Below are positions 36,101-45,606 of a stretch of 64,000 nucleotides of DNA, one piece after another. Origin of the DNA: Gillisella vitis (GTDB taxonomy: Bacteria; Pseudomonadota; Alphaproteobacteria; Rhizobiales; Rhizobiaceae). The stretch spans positions 48,540 to 112,539 of the forward strand of contig NZ_JACHLU010000016.1 in the NCBI RefSeq assembly GCF_014204625.1, in the 5' to 3' direction. The notes under the pieces are model-generated. The model made no database searches, was not told the origin of the DNA, and saw only the letters and a program-made list of their open reading frames with translations. The position numbers and the translations under genes are program-made. How positions within the stretch are numbered: the stretch's first letter is position 1; every line of letters begins with the position of its first letter.

Positions 36101-37310
36101 GCGGTTGTTTGATTTTGCTCCAGGCGACCACATCGGATGTACCAAGCAAAAACCACATCAGCGCTGCGGTTTTGATCGAATAAGCGGAATTGCTGATCAG
36201 CATCAGCAGCACCAGATAGACGACAATCATGCTGCGAAATACCCAGGCTTTGGCGTCTTTCATGGGCGAAAGCACGAATGCGGCCCACAGGCCGATAAAG
36301 CCAAACAGGCCAAAATTGGTCAGCGTGTAGGCAATGCCTGAGTCTGCGGTGAAAATATCGGTGGTTCTGGAGCCAAGCACCACCTGAAGATCGAGCTGGT
36401 TGAGAATGGCTGCCGTCACCTTCAGGCGCCCTGATGCATCGTTGGGTCCGCCCTCAACACCGCTTGCCATGCCGTAGGCGGCAATCACGGCCAGCAGAAT
36501 AAACGGTAGTACCAGCCACACTGTTTTCGGAATAAGACGATAGACCGGCAGCAGCATGGTGATGACAAGGCAGGTGAAAAAGCCAAATCGCGCATCGGCC
36601 AGCACAATGCCGGTCATGGCCAAAGCCATGACACTCAAGCGCCACGGCATGGTGGGTCGAAACAGCGCCCACGCATAGATGATCACGCCAAAATTGCCCG
36701 CCGAGACTGGCTCCAGAAACACGGATGATACGCGATGCGCGCCCAGAAAGGGCAGCAGCGTGCGCGGCTCTGGCCGGATGCCGGAGATGAACAGGCCACG
36801 GGTCTGGCCAAAGCTGTCTTGCAGGCTCACCGTGCCACGGGCAATATAATAGCCGAGCACGTTGAAATAATCGAGGTAGCTTTCCAGCGCCAGATATTCA
36901 TAGAGGGCAAAAAACAGCACAATCAGGGCAGAGGCAATCACCAGCCGGTCTGCCAGCCGGACATTGCCCACGCTTCGCCCCATGAAGTAAAAGCCGATGG
37001 GAATGAACACATCCCGCAGTGCTTTCAGATCCACGGCACCGCGCAGGGCAAAAATCATCAGCATGTAGCTGATAAACACTGTGAGCGTCACATAAAGTCC
37101 CACCCGCCGGTCAATGGCCAGCAGAAAGGCTGACCCCAGCATGGCCATTTCACCCAGCATCACATGGGTGTCGCTGACCGGCATGATCCGGGTGTTGACG
37201 AAGCACAAAAACAGATTGAGCAGCAGCCCGCCAACAACGGCAAAAGAGGCAATGCCAGCGGTGAGCACACTGGTGTTGGGGGGGTGCTCCGTCTTGGCCG
37301 CAGGCACCAT
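36048..37310 (-). CDS. Wzy-like polysaccharide polymerase / O-antigen ligase family membrane protein
   Basis: A 420-residue inner-membrane protein with ten or more hydrophobic segments and one larger periplasmic loop in the middle (about 165-215, DSFGQTRGLFISGIRPEPRTLLPFLGAHRVSSVFLEP), the layout of Wzy-type polymerases. Sequence identity in this family is low, so the call rests on topology and on the neighbouring co-polymerase, glycosyltransferases and flippase. Its ATG overlaps the stop of the co-polymerase gene (TGATG), so the two are translated together. Confidence 0.75.
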   Translation of the reverse strand: MVPAAKTEHPPNTSVLTAGIASFAVVGGLLLNLFLCFVNTRIMPVSDTHVMLGEMAMLGSAFLLAIDRRVGLYVTLTVFISYMLMIFALRGAVDLKALRDVFIPIGFYFMGRSVGNVRLADRLVIASALIVLFFALYEYLALESYLDYFNVLGYYIARGTVSLQDSFGQTRGLFISGIRPEPRTLLPFLGAHRVSSVFLEPVSAGNFGVIIYAWALFRPTMPWRLSVMALAMTGIVLADARFGFFTCLVITMLLPVYRLIPKTVWLVLPFILLAVIAAYGMASGVEGGPNDASGRLKVTAAILNQLDLQVVLGSRTTDIFTADSGIAYTLTNFGLFGFIGLWAAFVLSPMKDAKAWVFRSMIVVYLVLLMLISNSAYSIKTAALMWFLLGTSDVVAWSKIKQPLSASAKPDTSMKMPRNP

Positions 37311-39535
37311 CAAGCCGCCTCAAGCAGAATGCGACCCAAAATTTTAGAGGCTTCATCGCCAAGGCTATGCAGGTGTCGGGCAAAGTCTGCCGACACGTCG
37401 CTCTCATGATCGGTTGTCAGCAGCACAATCATATCGGCCTCTGCGGCGATGGCGCTCAGATGCAGCTCGGCTTCGGTGCCGCAGGCGTTGATGATGATGA
37501 AATCGGTCAGTTGTTCGCGCGTCTTTTCAACATAACGCGAATAGGTCGGGCGTGCATAGGTGGCACTGGATGATGGAGCACTGCGCGCTTGCGTCGCGTG
37601 TGAACGTGGCAAAGCCAATCGCTCATAGCGGAGTGTCTGCGCAAGTGGGGCATAAGGCGCGTCATCTCCATCCACCTGATGCAGCGCCGTGACAAGGCTT
37701 GGTCGCCCTTTAAGGCGGGCAGGCGGGATAAGCGATTGAAGCGCACCTGCGGCAAACAGCAGCCCACGATCACGGTCCATCACTTTGTGCAGGACATCGC
37801 CGATGAAGGACGATGCGGCCGGGTGTCCGGCCTGAATAAAGACAAGGCTCAGGCGTTCGCGGCCTTCGCCACATTCCAGCAGAAAACGGGTGGTGCTGGC
37901 CACGGCGTGGTCATGGATGGCGTCAGAGGCCGTGCTGGCTTTATCGTTTGCCTGCGGCGATGGTCCCGTTGAAGAGATCGGAGACATCAGCTTTTGGCCG
38001 ATGTTTCTGATCCAGTCGAATGGTGTTGCGCGTACCCGTTCGTTGGGTTTTCTGGCATCAGCAATGATGGCGAGATCAGCAAGTGTGATGCCGGATGGTT
38101 TGGGCGCTGGATGATCGTCTGGGGTGGAGGCTGGTTCTGCGCCCGTGATGGTGGGTGGGATGGCGGGCGGGGCCTGCCCGCTTTCGATCCCTGGTGTGGC
38201 AACACCTGTTCTGGAGCGATTGTCTGAAAGCAGTTCCCGCAGAATGGCAAGGGCGCTGCCCAGCGCCAGACCAAACAGGGTGGCGGCGACAACAATCATC
38301 AGCTTCAGCACGGTGACGGATTTCACGACCGCGATGGCGGGCGTGATAATGCGGGAATTGTTGATGGAAATTGTCTGTTCCTGGCTGAGTTCTTCAGCCC
38401 GGTTGAGGAAGGCTTTGTAAATGGTGCGCACGGCATCGGCTTCGCTTTCCAGCTGCCGCAGCTTGATTTGTCGCGCACCACTGTCAAAACTGCTCTTTGT
38501 CAGGGTTTCCAGCCGTTGTTCCAGCGCCTTGCGGTTGGCAACGGCGCGTTCATAACTGATCTTCATCGATTGACGCAGCCGGTCCAGCTCCTGCTGAATG
38601 GCCCGCTGCATACTGGCCACTTGGGAGTTGATGGCGCGCAACTGCGGATGGTTCGCCCCAAGGCTGGTTTGCGCCTCGGCCTGACGATCCAGCAATTGCG
38701 CATAGCGATCCCGTAACAGGCCCATGGTGCTGGATTGCACGGCCTCTGGAATGCCGCCAGCCTGAACCGCGCTGATTGTGAGAGTGCGGGTCTGGTCGTA
38801 AATCGATTGCTGTTGCTCTTCCAGACCCCGGGCAGCGATCAATTGCTGGTTCAATCCAGCCAGTTGCTGATCAATCACCAGGCCGGTTTCGCCGGTTGTG
38901 GCCAGCCCATTGGCCGATTTGAAGGCTTCGACGGCGGTTTCCGCCTTGCGCACGCGGTCGCGCAATTCGCTGGCCTGTGCCTGAAAGGCATTGCTGGCGC
39001 GGCGGGCGGCGTCTGCGCGGGCTTCATCCACCTGTTTCAGATAGGTGGTGGCCACCATATTGGCGATGTCGGCAGCACTCTTGGCCACAGGATGGTCAAC
39101 CGTGATCGACATGATCAGCGATTGTCCTTCGCGCTCGACCTTGATGTGCTTGAGCAGTGCGCCCATGGTGGCATCGTTGATCGCATCCTTGCTGACAGGA
39201 GCCGAAGATCTGGATGTTTTGAAAAATGGATCCTGTGTCAGGTCCAGACGGTTGATGACGTCGCCAAGCACGGCACTGGAGAGCACCACGTAGATCTGGC
39301 TGTCCAGACTGGCCGGATCGGTCTGAACGGTGCCGCTGGATTGGCGGCTGTCACTGCTGCTGGCCGAGAGGCCACGCGGGTCCAGCAGAATTTGCGTTGA
39401 CGAGACATAGACTGGTTTGAGGCTGAGTGCATAGACCATGGCCAGTGCTGCAAACACCAGGGCGCAAACGCCAAGATAATACCAGCGGCGTCGCAAGATC
39501 CCGGGAATTTGAAAAATGTCGATATCCATTTTCAT
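37310..39535 (-). CDS. Wzz/GumC-type polysaccharide co-polymerase with degenerate kinase-like domain
   Basis: About 741 residues. A Wzz-type N-terminus (IFQIPGILRRRWYYLGVCALVFAALAMVYAL, membrane helix about 15-40), long periplasmic coiled coils (about 180-400), a second helix (about 405-430), and a cytoplasmic C-terminal domain. That domain ends like a BY-kinase (DFIIINACGTEAELHLSAIAAEADMIVLLTT), but I cannot find a Walker A P-loop or a tyrosine-rich tail, so it is probably not an active kinase. It sets chain length with the Wzy-like protein. The ATG at 39535 is my choice; a GTG at 39556 is also possible. Confidence 0.82.
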   Translation of the reverse strand: MKMDIDIFQIPGILRRRWYYLGVCALVFAALAMVYALSLKPVYVSSTQILLDPRGLSASSSDSRQSSGTVQTDPASLDSQIYVVLSSAVLGDVINRLDLTQDPFFKTSRSSAPVSKDAINDATMGALLKHIKVEREGQSLIMSITVDHPVAKSAADIANMVATTYLKQVDEARADAARRASNAFQAQASELRDRVRKAETAVEAFKSANGLATTGETGLVIDQQLAGLNQQLIAARGLEEQQQSIYDQTRTLTISAVQAGGIPEAVQSSTMGLLRDRYAQLLDRQAEAQTSLGANHPQLRAINSQVASMQRAIQQELDRLRQSMKISYERAVANRKALEQRLETLTKSSFDSGARQIKLRQLESEADAVRTIYKAFLNRAEELSQEQTISINNSRIITPAIAVVKSVTVLKLMIVVAATLFGLALGSALAILRELLSDNRSRTGVATPGIESGQAPPAIPPTITGAEPASTPDDHPAPKPSGITLADLAIIADARKPNERVRATPFDWIRNIGQKLMSPISSTGPSPQANDKASTASDAIHDHAVASTTRFLLECGEGRERLSLVFIQAGHPAASSFIGDVLHKVMDRDRGLLFAAGALQSLIPPARLKGRPSLVTALHQVDGDDAPYAPLAQTLRYERLALPRSHATQARSAPSSSATYARPTYSRYVEKTREQLTDFIIINACGTEAELHLSAIAAEADMIVLLTTDHESDVSADFARHLHSLGDEASKILGRILLEAA

Positions 39536-39820
39536 GCTCAGGGCCGAGGAGCCCACCAGTTCGCCGCGTCAAGATCATATTGCTCCTGATGGACGTGCTA
39601 TACCATCATGTCACGCTGGTCATGCTTTGGCCGACCAAGCTTAAAATGGCATGGTGTGGTTAATGAGATGTGATGTTTACGCAGGTTAATCACGTTTCTT
39701 TACTGCTTTTGTGCAATATCAGGACGGTTGCTCATAAGATGCTTTACCAATGGATAAACTCATTCTAACCAAGTGATCGGGGCCATTGCACTGTTTCCCC
39801 TGCCAATTGGAGGCATTCGG

Positions 39821-41002
39821 ATGATCATCGGCGCACGCAAAGCGGCCAAGACAGGATCGGCTCCGCTGATTGTTCAGGTGGTGCGCCAATATCCCCCCGC
39901 GCAGGGCGGATTGGAAGATGTTGTCTCCAGCCTCAGCCGTGCGCTTGTCCGGCGGGGTTTTCGTGTGCGCGTGGTGACGCTTGACCGGGTGTTTTCTGAT
40001 CCCGATCGCCGCCTTGCTGCCTATGAAGTTGTCGATGGCGTTGAAGTGGTGCGGATCGGCTATCGCGGCAGCCGCCGTTATCCTGTGGCCTTATCGGTGT
40101 TTCGTCATCTTGCTGATGCCGATCTTGTGCATGTGCATGGCGTTGATTTCTTTTTTGATGCGCTGGCACTGGGCCGTTTCATGCATGGCGCGCCCATGGT
40201 GGCCACCACCCATGGCGTGTTTTTTCACACGCGCAAATATGCGGCCATCAAGACGATCTGGTTTCAGACGCTGACGCGGCTGTCGGCGCGGGCCTATGCG
40301 GCGGTGGCCTGTTGCAGCGCATCGGATCTCGCCCTGTTCAAAACCATTCAGCCAAAGCGCTCGACGCTGGTGGAAAATGGTGTCGATACCGCCAAATTTG
40401 CCGGATTATCCTCGCCTGAGCCGGTCAAGCGGATGATCACCATTGGTCGCTTTTCAGAAAACAAGCGGCTTGAAAACCTGTTGCAGACCATGGCGGCGCT
40501 GGTGGCGCGTGACCCCGAATGGCGGCTGGATATTGCCGGACCTCCCTCCGATCTTTCGGTGGCTGATGTTGAGGCGCTGATCGCAAAAAATGGGATGCGT
40601 GAGCATGTCAACCTGCATGTTTCGCCAGATAACGCATCTCTTGAACGGTTGATTTCACAATCATCGCTGTTTGTCTCGGCCTCTGATTACGAAGGGTTTG
40701 GGCTGGTGGCCGTCGAGGCGATGAGTGCCGGGCTTTTGCCGGTTTTGAATGGCAATCATGCCTATCGTGCTTTGGCTGAAAAACACAAAGCCATTCATCT
40801 GGCCGATTTTACCCATGCTCAGGCCTGCGCAGATACGCTGCTGGCTGCTTATCACCATCTTGCCAGCAATCGTCATGTGCGCGATGCGTTGCAGGCCTCC
40901 ACCCATTGCTATTCGTGGGAAAAGGTGGCGCAACGCTATATTGATATTTACCGGGAAGCCTCGGGAGAGCGGATTGGCTTTTCGCTTTTCCAGCCCCAGT
41001 AG
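39821..41002 (+). CDS. Glycosyltransferase family 4
   Basis: A 393-residue GT-B-fold enzyme. The N-terminal half has VRQYPPAQGGLEDVVSSLSRAL and HVHGVDFFFDALAL; the C-terminal half has the nucleotide-sugar binding pattern ENGVDTAKF, ITIGRFSENKRLENLLQ and the conserved E-x7-E region SASDYEGFGLVAVEAMSAG. It adds a sugar to the lipid-linked repeat unit in the cytoplasm. The ATG at 39821 is preceded by GGAGG; a GTG at 39773 is less likely. Its end overlaps the facing GT2 gene by 55 bases. Confidence 0.88.
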   Translation: MIIGARKAAKTGSAPLIVQVVRQYPPAQGGLEDVVSSLSRALVRRGFRVRVVTLDRVFSDPDRRLAAYEVVDGVEVVRIGYRGSRRYPVALSVFRHLADADLVHVHGVDFFFDALALGRFMHGAPMVATTHGVFFHTRKYAAIKTIWFQTLTRLSARAYAAVACCSASDLALFKTIQPKRSTLVENGVDTAKFAGLSSPEPVKRMITIGRFSENKRLENLLQTMAALVARDPEWRLDIAGPPSDLSVADVEALIAKNGMREHVNLHVSPDNASLERLISQSSLFVSASDYEGFGLVAVEAMSAGLLPVLNGNHAYRALAEKHKAIHLADFTHAQACADTLLAAYHHLASNRHVRDALQASTHCYSWEKVAQRYIDIYREASGERIGFSLFQPQ

Positions 41003-41823
41003 CCGCGCCAGATGCCGCAAAGCCAGGCCCATTTGTAGCGTGCCTCTGCTCTGTTGAGTTGCGCCAGCGCCAGACAGGCCCCGAGGAAAGGCCGGATGAT
41101 GCGCCAGCCGAGATAGGTCAGGGGGAAGTCATGTTTGCGCAAAACTGCACCAAAGCCCGCCCCGTATTTTGCCGCCCGTTCTATCCGTTTGGGATTATCG
41201 CTGGCCACGACCTGATCATGATGAACAATCACCTCTGGATAATAGATGAGCTTTGCGCCAGATGCGGCAGCCCGCAATAACAGATCAGCCTCTTCTCCAC
41301 TCTGGAAGGGCGTTTGTGCGCCCACGCCCAGTTTCTCATCAAAATTACCAATGGACTTCAAGAGGTTGGCCTTGATGAAAATACCGTTGGAATTGCCGCA
41401 GGACAGGAAATTATCACGGGTAATCGCGCATGGGGCAAGACCTGTCGGACTGACCGAGACATGGCCTTCGGCGTCCAGCGTTCTGCCCGTGGCAGCCTGC
41501 AAGGCAGGGTCACGGCCAAAAACAGCATGGACTGTGGCGATCGTGTCGGGCCTATACCAGCAATCATCGTCGGGAAAAGCGATGATGTCGCCCTTGGCTG
41601 CGGCCATGCCGACATTGCGCGCCTTTGAAAGGCCACGGGCAGAGCGGAGGTGGCGGATGGGAAAATCTGCGCCAAATGTTTCGACCAGTGAGACCAGCCG
41701 ATCATCCTCGTTCTGGTCCACAAGGACCACCTCGAACGAGGGAAAAGTCTGGTGCTGGAGTGATACAAACAAACGTCGGAGGTGGTCGCTGCGGTCTACA
41801 GTACATACAATCAGGCTGAACAC
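40948..41823 (-). CDS. Glycosyltransferase family 2
   Basis: A 291-residue GT-A-fold enzyme: FSLIVCTVDRSDHLRRLFVSLQHQ at the N-terminus, the DxD-type motif FPDDDCWY (about 93-100), and the late acidic motif GEEADLLLRAAASGAKLIYYPEVIVHHD. The start is GTG at 41823, with GAGGT 6-7 bases ahead. A hydrophobic C-terminal stretch (RPFLGACLALAQL) may tie it to the membrane. It faces the GT4 gene and is divergent from the flippase gene. Confidence 0.88.
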   Translation of the reverse strand: MFSLIVCTVDRSDHLRRLFVSLQHQTFPSFEVVLVDQNEDDRLVSLVETFGADFPIRHLRSARGLSKARNVGMAAAKGDIIAFPDDDCWYRPDTIATVHAVFGRDPALQAATGRTLDAEGHVSVSPTGLAPCAITRDNFLSCGNSNGIFIKANLLKSIGNFDEKLGVGAQTPFQSGEEADLLLRAAASGAKLIYYPEVIVHHDQVVASDNPKRIERAAKYGAGFGAVLRKHDFPLTYLGWRIIRPFLGACLALAQLNRAEARYKWAWLCGIWRGYWGWKSEKPIRSPEASR

Positions 41824-41882
41824 GCGAAGACCTCATTTCGACTCTGCTGAAAGTCATCTCTCCGGGCATTGCCACGGACGTA

Positions 41883-41924
41883 AGGCTGTTTATACCTCTG
41901 ATGTTAAACATCTTATAACAGCCT
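41883..41924. promoter_or_regulatory. Nested inverted repeat between divergent GT2 and flippase genes
   Basis: Outer arms AGGCTGTT (41883-41890) and AACAGCCT (41917-41924) enclose a perfect 13-base palindrome GATGTTAAACATC (41900-41912). The 210-base gap holds the start regions of two divergent polysaccharide genes, so this could be a shared operator. Confidence 0.45.
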
Positions 41925-42033
41925 GATTCTGAAATGTTGAGCAGGTATATGATGTTTTTTATACACTTGCAGATGTAAATATCCGTGTGGTTACCGGATA
42001 AGGCTGAACTCTTTTTGATTTAAAGGACTGTTG

Positions 42034-43548
42034 ATGAGCAAAGGCATTGTTGCCAATTCAGCATTCAACGCTGCGGCCGGTCTGACATTGTTGGCCACGG
42101 GGTTTCTTTGCTCTATTTTTACAGCCCGAATACTGGGGCCGGAAGCCAATGGCATGATTGCCTTTTCTGTCTGGCTTGCCTCAACGGCGGCGCTGGTGGC
42201 AGAGCTTGGGACTGGCATTCTGTTGCTGCGCCTTTTGCCCCGCCTGCGCGGCGAGGGCTATGGTGATCAGGATCGGAGAGGGTTTGCAGCCTATCTGCTC
42301 TGGCCGGTTGTTGGCTCAACATTGCTGTTGCTGGCGCTCTATTGTCTGTTTTTCTGGATTGCCAAGGCTGAACACTGGGCCGAGACTGCGCCGTCTGTGC
42401 TGGTTGTGACGGCTGCGCTGTTTGTCACCCAATCAATTGGCATGTTTGCCAAAAACTATCTGATTGGCGAGCAGCGGGTGGATATTTTCTTTCGCATGAC
42501 GCTCACCGCAGGTCTGTTGCAATTGATCGGTGTTGTGGTGGGCGGTTTGATCTGGGGCATTCCCGGTGCGCTGGCAGGCTATGTTCTGGCCTATATTTCG
42601 CAATTTTTGTTTGCAGTGGGGCTGTTATGCACTCCGGTGAAAGCCTGCGGCATCGGGCTTCGCTATCTGGTTGGCTCTTCCTTCATTCTCCTGCTGGAAT
42701 TTATGGTCGATTCGATTTTTCTCAATCGGATCGAGCTGTTTTTTCTGCAACGCTATCAGGGCATTGAAACCGTGGGCTATTATGCGGTTGCGTTTTCGCT
42801 GGCCAATCTGGCGCTGCAATTGCCGGTCCAGCTTTCCGGCAGCCTCGTGCCTTATTATTCCGAGCATCTGCATCGTGAACCGGGCAGCCGTCTGCCCGTT
42901 GCGATGTTTTCCAGTGTGGCCAGAAGCCTTGCCTATTTCACCTTTCCGATGAGTTTTGGGCTGGCAGTGATTTCGCATCGGTTGGTGACAATGGTGTTTG
43001 GCGATGCTTTTGCCCCCAGTGCCTCCATCCTGACCATTCTGGCGCTCAGCGTGCCATTGGCTGTGGCCTGTCAGGTGGCGACACAATATATGTTTGCCAT
43101 CGACAAGATCCGCGAGCGGCTGTTTGTCGGCTTGGGCGGGGCCGTCATCATGCTGGGCGGCGATATTGTGCTGGTGCCAGCGTTCGGCGGCGAAGGGGCG
43201 GCTCTGGTGCGGATTGTGGTGTTTGCGACCATGAGCCTTGCGATGCTGCGGTGGATGCATTTTGAAGGCTCGCTTGCGCCTCTGGGTGTCAGTCTGTTCA
43301 AGGTCATGCTGTCTTCTGCCCTGTGTGCGTGCGCGGCGCTGGCGGTGCTGTCTCTGCTGTCAGGTCTGGCAGGACTGATCATGGCCATCATGGCGGCGGC
43401 TGTTGTTTATCTGCTGGCTCTCAAGCTCCTGCGGGTGGTACCGATGACGGATGCAGAGGTGATGGCCGGGTTTATCGCGCGCCTGCCGCGTCGGCTGGTG
43501 GCACCGCTGAGCGCCCTGTTGAGGCAGCTTGTGACCCATAGCCCATGA
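42034..43548 (+). CDS. Wzx-like polysaccharide flippase (MOP superfamily)
   Basis: A 504-residue membrane protein with about 12-14 hydrophobic segments. The N-terminal pattern NSAFNAAAGLTLLATGFLCSIFTARILGPEANGMIAF is typical of oligosaccharide flippases. It would move the lipid-linked repeat unit across the inner membrane to the Wzy-like polymerase. The ATG at 42034 follows AAAGGA; a TTG one codon upstream is possible. Confidence 0.87.
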   Translation: MSKGIVANSAFNAAAGLTLLATGFLCSIFTARILGPEANGMIAFSVWLASTAALVAELGTGILLLRLLPRLRGEGYGDQDRRGFAAYLLWPVVGSTLLLLALYCLFFWIAKAEHWAETAPSVLVVTAALFVTQSIGMFAKNYLIGEQRVDIFFRMTLTAGLLQLIGVVVGGLIWGIPGALAGYVLAYISQFLFAVGLLCTPVKACGIGLRYLVGSSFILLLEFMVDSIFLNRIELFFLQRYQGIETVGYYAVAFSLANLALQLPVQLSGSLVPYYSEHLHREPGSRLPVAMFSSVARSLAYFTFPMSFGLAVISHRLVTMVFGDAFAPSASILTILALSVPLAVACQVATQYMFAIDKIRERLFVGLGGAVIMLGGDIVLVPAFGGEGAALVRIVVFATMSLAMLRWMHFEGSLAPLGVSLFKVMLSSALCACAALAVLSLLSGLAGLIMAIMAAAVVYLLALKLLRVVPMTDAEVMAGFIARLPRRLVAPLSALLRQLVTHSP

Positions 43549-43660
43549 TACATGGCCCATGACATGGGGGCATCCGAATAATCCTGTGGTTCATTCCCTG
43601 CGGATTTAAGGATAAATTTATGCCGTGACAGTAAAATTCTGTGGTGTTGTGCAGATCTTT

Positions 43661-43681
43661 CCTCAAGTGTGGGTCTTGAGG
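43661..43681 (+). promoter_or_regulatory. Inverted repeat upstream of the tandem hydrolase gene
   Basis: Seven-base arms CCTCAAG and CTTGAGG separated by 7 bases, about 60 bases before the hydrolase ATG. It could be an operator or the end of the flippase transcript, though no T-run follows. Confidence 0.35.
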
Positions 43682-43707
43682 AAACAATCGGTCGGCAGAT
43701 GAGATTG

Positions 43708-43726
43708 ATACCAATCCCATTGGTAT
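43708..43726 (+). promoter_or_regulatory. Palindrome beside the ribosome site of the tandem hydrolase gene
   Basis: Perfect 8-base arms ATACCAAT and ATTGGTAT around CCC, ending 3 bases before the purine run AAGGGGGA that serves as ribosome site. In RNA it would form a stem touching that site; as DNA it could be an operator. Confidence 0.45.
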
Positions 43727-43740
43727 AAAGGGGGACGTGA

Positions 43741-45606
43741 ATGGAAAGTATGGCCGATAAGGCTGGTCTGGTCTCTGGCAGAAGGCAAGTGCCGCGCCAG
43801 AAGGCCGCCGCCCAGCCGGTGAGCTTTGCTGGAACGTTCGGGCTGTTTCATCCGGTTGATGGGGTGGACTCTGCTGCCAGACGCAATGCAGCGGTGCTGT
43901 TTTTGCCCCCGTGGGGCTTTGAGGAAATGTGCACCCATAAACTCTTTCGCATCATGGCAGAAGAGTTTGCCGCAGATGGTATTGCCAGTCTGCGGTTTGA
44001 CTATCCCGGCACAGGTGATGCTCTGGATGGAGCGGAGAGCGCCATCACGCTTGATCTTTGGAAAGCGACAATCTCGGCCGCCCTGACGGTGCTGAAGCAA
44101 AAGGCGGGCGATGGGCCGGTGATGCTGGTTGGCCATGGTCTGGGGGCATCGCTTGCACTGGAGATGGCCGCTGATCTTGCCTCTGATTCTGCAAGACTCT
44201 GCGGTGTGGTTGTCATGGCTCCTGTTGTGTCTGGCCGCTCTTACTTGCGCGAACTGCAATTCTGGTCGCAGGTGATTGATGATGGTCTGGGCCTGCCCGA
44301 GGGCTTACGTTTGAAGGGCGTTACCGCGATTGGCGGGCATGTCATGCCTGACGGTGTGAGTGCTGCCTTGAAGACAAAAGACTTTTCCGCCTGCGTGTCG
44401 CATCGCTCTTTGCCGCATCTGTTTGTCAATCGGCCTGAGCGGCCCGGTGATGCGATGCTGGCCAAGCACATGGCATCTAAGGGCGCGCGGGTCGAAACCT
44501 GCGATTACAGCGGTTTTGATGCTCTGGTTGCAAATCCCTCCATGGCCCGAATGCCGCTTGCCACGATGGAGCACGTTGTCAGCTGGGTGGTCTGCCGTGC
44601 GGCGGCCCTTGGCAAGCCTGAGAAGATGATGCAACAGGGCGAGGATCTGGGCGCAGCCTGTCTGGAAACAAGCCGCTTTCGAGAGAGCGCCATGCGGTTT
44701 GGGCGCAACAATCGGCTCTATGGTATTTTGTGTGAGCCAACGGGTGCGAGACGGGGCGTGACAGTGCTGCTGGTTGGCACCGCCTATGACCGTCACGCGG
44801 GCTGGGGCCGTTCTGGTGTTGCGATGGCGCGCAGGCTGGCCGATGCGGGTGTTGCATCCTTTCGTTTTGATGTTGCCAATGTGGGTGACAGTCCGCCGGT
44901 GCCGGGATTGTCTGAGCAGGTTCTCTATGCCGAGACCCAGCACGATGATGTCGAGGCGGCGCTGAACATGCTGGAAGCGAGAGAGTTGTTGCCGGTCATC
45001 GGGGCAGGACGATGCAGCGGTGGCTATCTTGTGTTTTCCAGCATGACCAAAGATCACCGCCTGGTGGGGGCGTGTCTGGCCAACCCCTTCGTGTTTTACT
45101 GGGATCCCCAGCGCGATGTGGATGCGACATTGCAAATCGTGCCGCGCTCTCTGGATACCTACAGAAAACTGATGTTCAGTGTGGGCACCTTGCGGCGCCT
45201 GATCCGGGGCGATGTGGATGTGAAAAACGCAATCCGCAATGTTTTGACGGTTGGCAGGCAGCGTTTTTTCAATCTTGCCGGGCTTGGCAATATGATGACG
45301 GCGCGGGCGCGGCTTGCTCATGCGCAGGTCCGCTCGGCGTTTGAGCGTCTGACGAGGCGCAAGATTAAACTTGTGCTGCTGTACAGCGAAAATGATGTCG
45401 GGCTGGAGCATGTGTATCAGCATTTTGGCAGCAATGGTCGGGGTCTGGCGCGCTATCCGCATGTCACACTGGAAATTCTGCCCGGAACGGATCACAATTT
45501 TTCGCCAGAGGCTGCCCAGCAACGCTATTTTGATGAAATCCTTGATCTGTCACTCAGCGCCCGCCCGGCTGGAATCCGCACGGAGGCTTATGGTGAGTCT
45601 GTTTAA
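43741..45606 (+). CDS. Tandem alpha/beta-hydrolase protein, exosortase-associated-hydrolase-like
   Basis: A 621-residue protein made of two alpha/beta-hydrolase domains (about 30-290 and 315-610). Both keep the fold: LFLPPWGFEEMC and RFDYPGTGDA in the first, LLVGTAYDRHAGWGRSG and RFDVANVGDSPP in the second, and a late GTDHNF histidine. The nucleophile elbows are unusual: GHGLG (131-135) has glycine, and GRCSG (423-427) has cysteine C425. A GxCxG elbow is seen in hydrolases tied to exosortase/polysaccharide loci. It may transfer or remove acyl groups on the polymer. Its stop overlaps the facing GH2 gene by 4 bases. Confidence 0.8.
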   Translation: MESMADKAGLVSGRRQVPRQKAAAQPVSFAGTFGLFHPVDGVDSAARRNAAVLFLPPWGFEEMCTHKLFRIMAEEFAADGIASLRFDYPGTGDALDGAESAITLDLWKATISAALTVLKQKAGDGPVMLVGHGLGASLALEMAADLASDSARLCGVVVMAPVVSGRSYLRELQFWSQVIDDGLGLPEGLRLKGVTAIGGHVMPDGVSAALKTKDFSACVSHRSLPHLFVNRPERPGDAMLAKHMASKGARVETCDYSGFDALVANPSMARMPLATMEHVVSWVVCRAAALGKPEKMMQQGEDLGAACLETSRFRESAMRFGRNNRLYGILCEPTGARRGVTVLLVGTAYDRHAGWGRSGVAMARRLADAGVASFRFDVANVGDSPPVPGLSEQVLYAETQHDDVEAALNMLEARELLPVIGAGRCSGGYLVFSSMTKDHRLVGACLANPFVFYWDPQRDVDATLQIVPRSLDTYRKLMFSVGTLRRLIRGDVDVKNAIRNVLTVGRQRFFNLAGLGNMMTARARLAHAQVRSAFERLTRRKIKLVLLYSENDVGLEHVYQHFGSNGRGLARYPHVTLEILPGTDHNFSPEAAQQRYFDEILDLSLSARPAGIRTEAYGESV

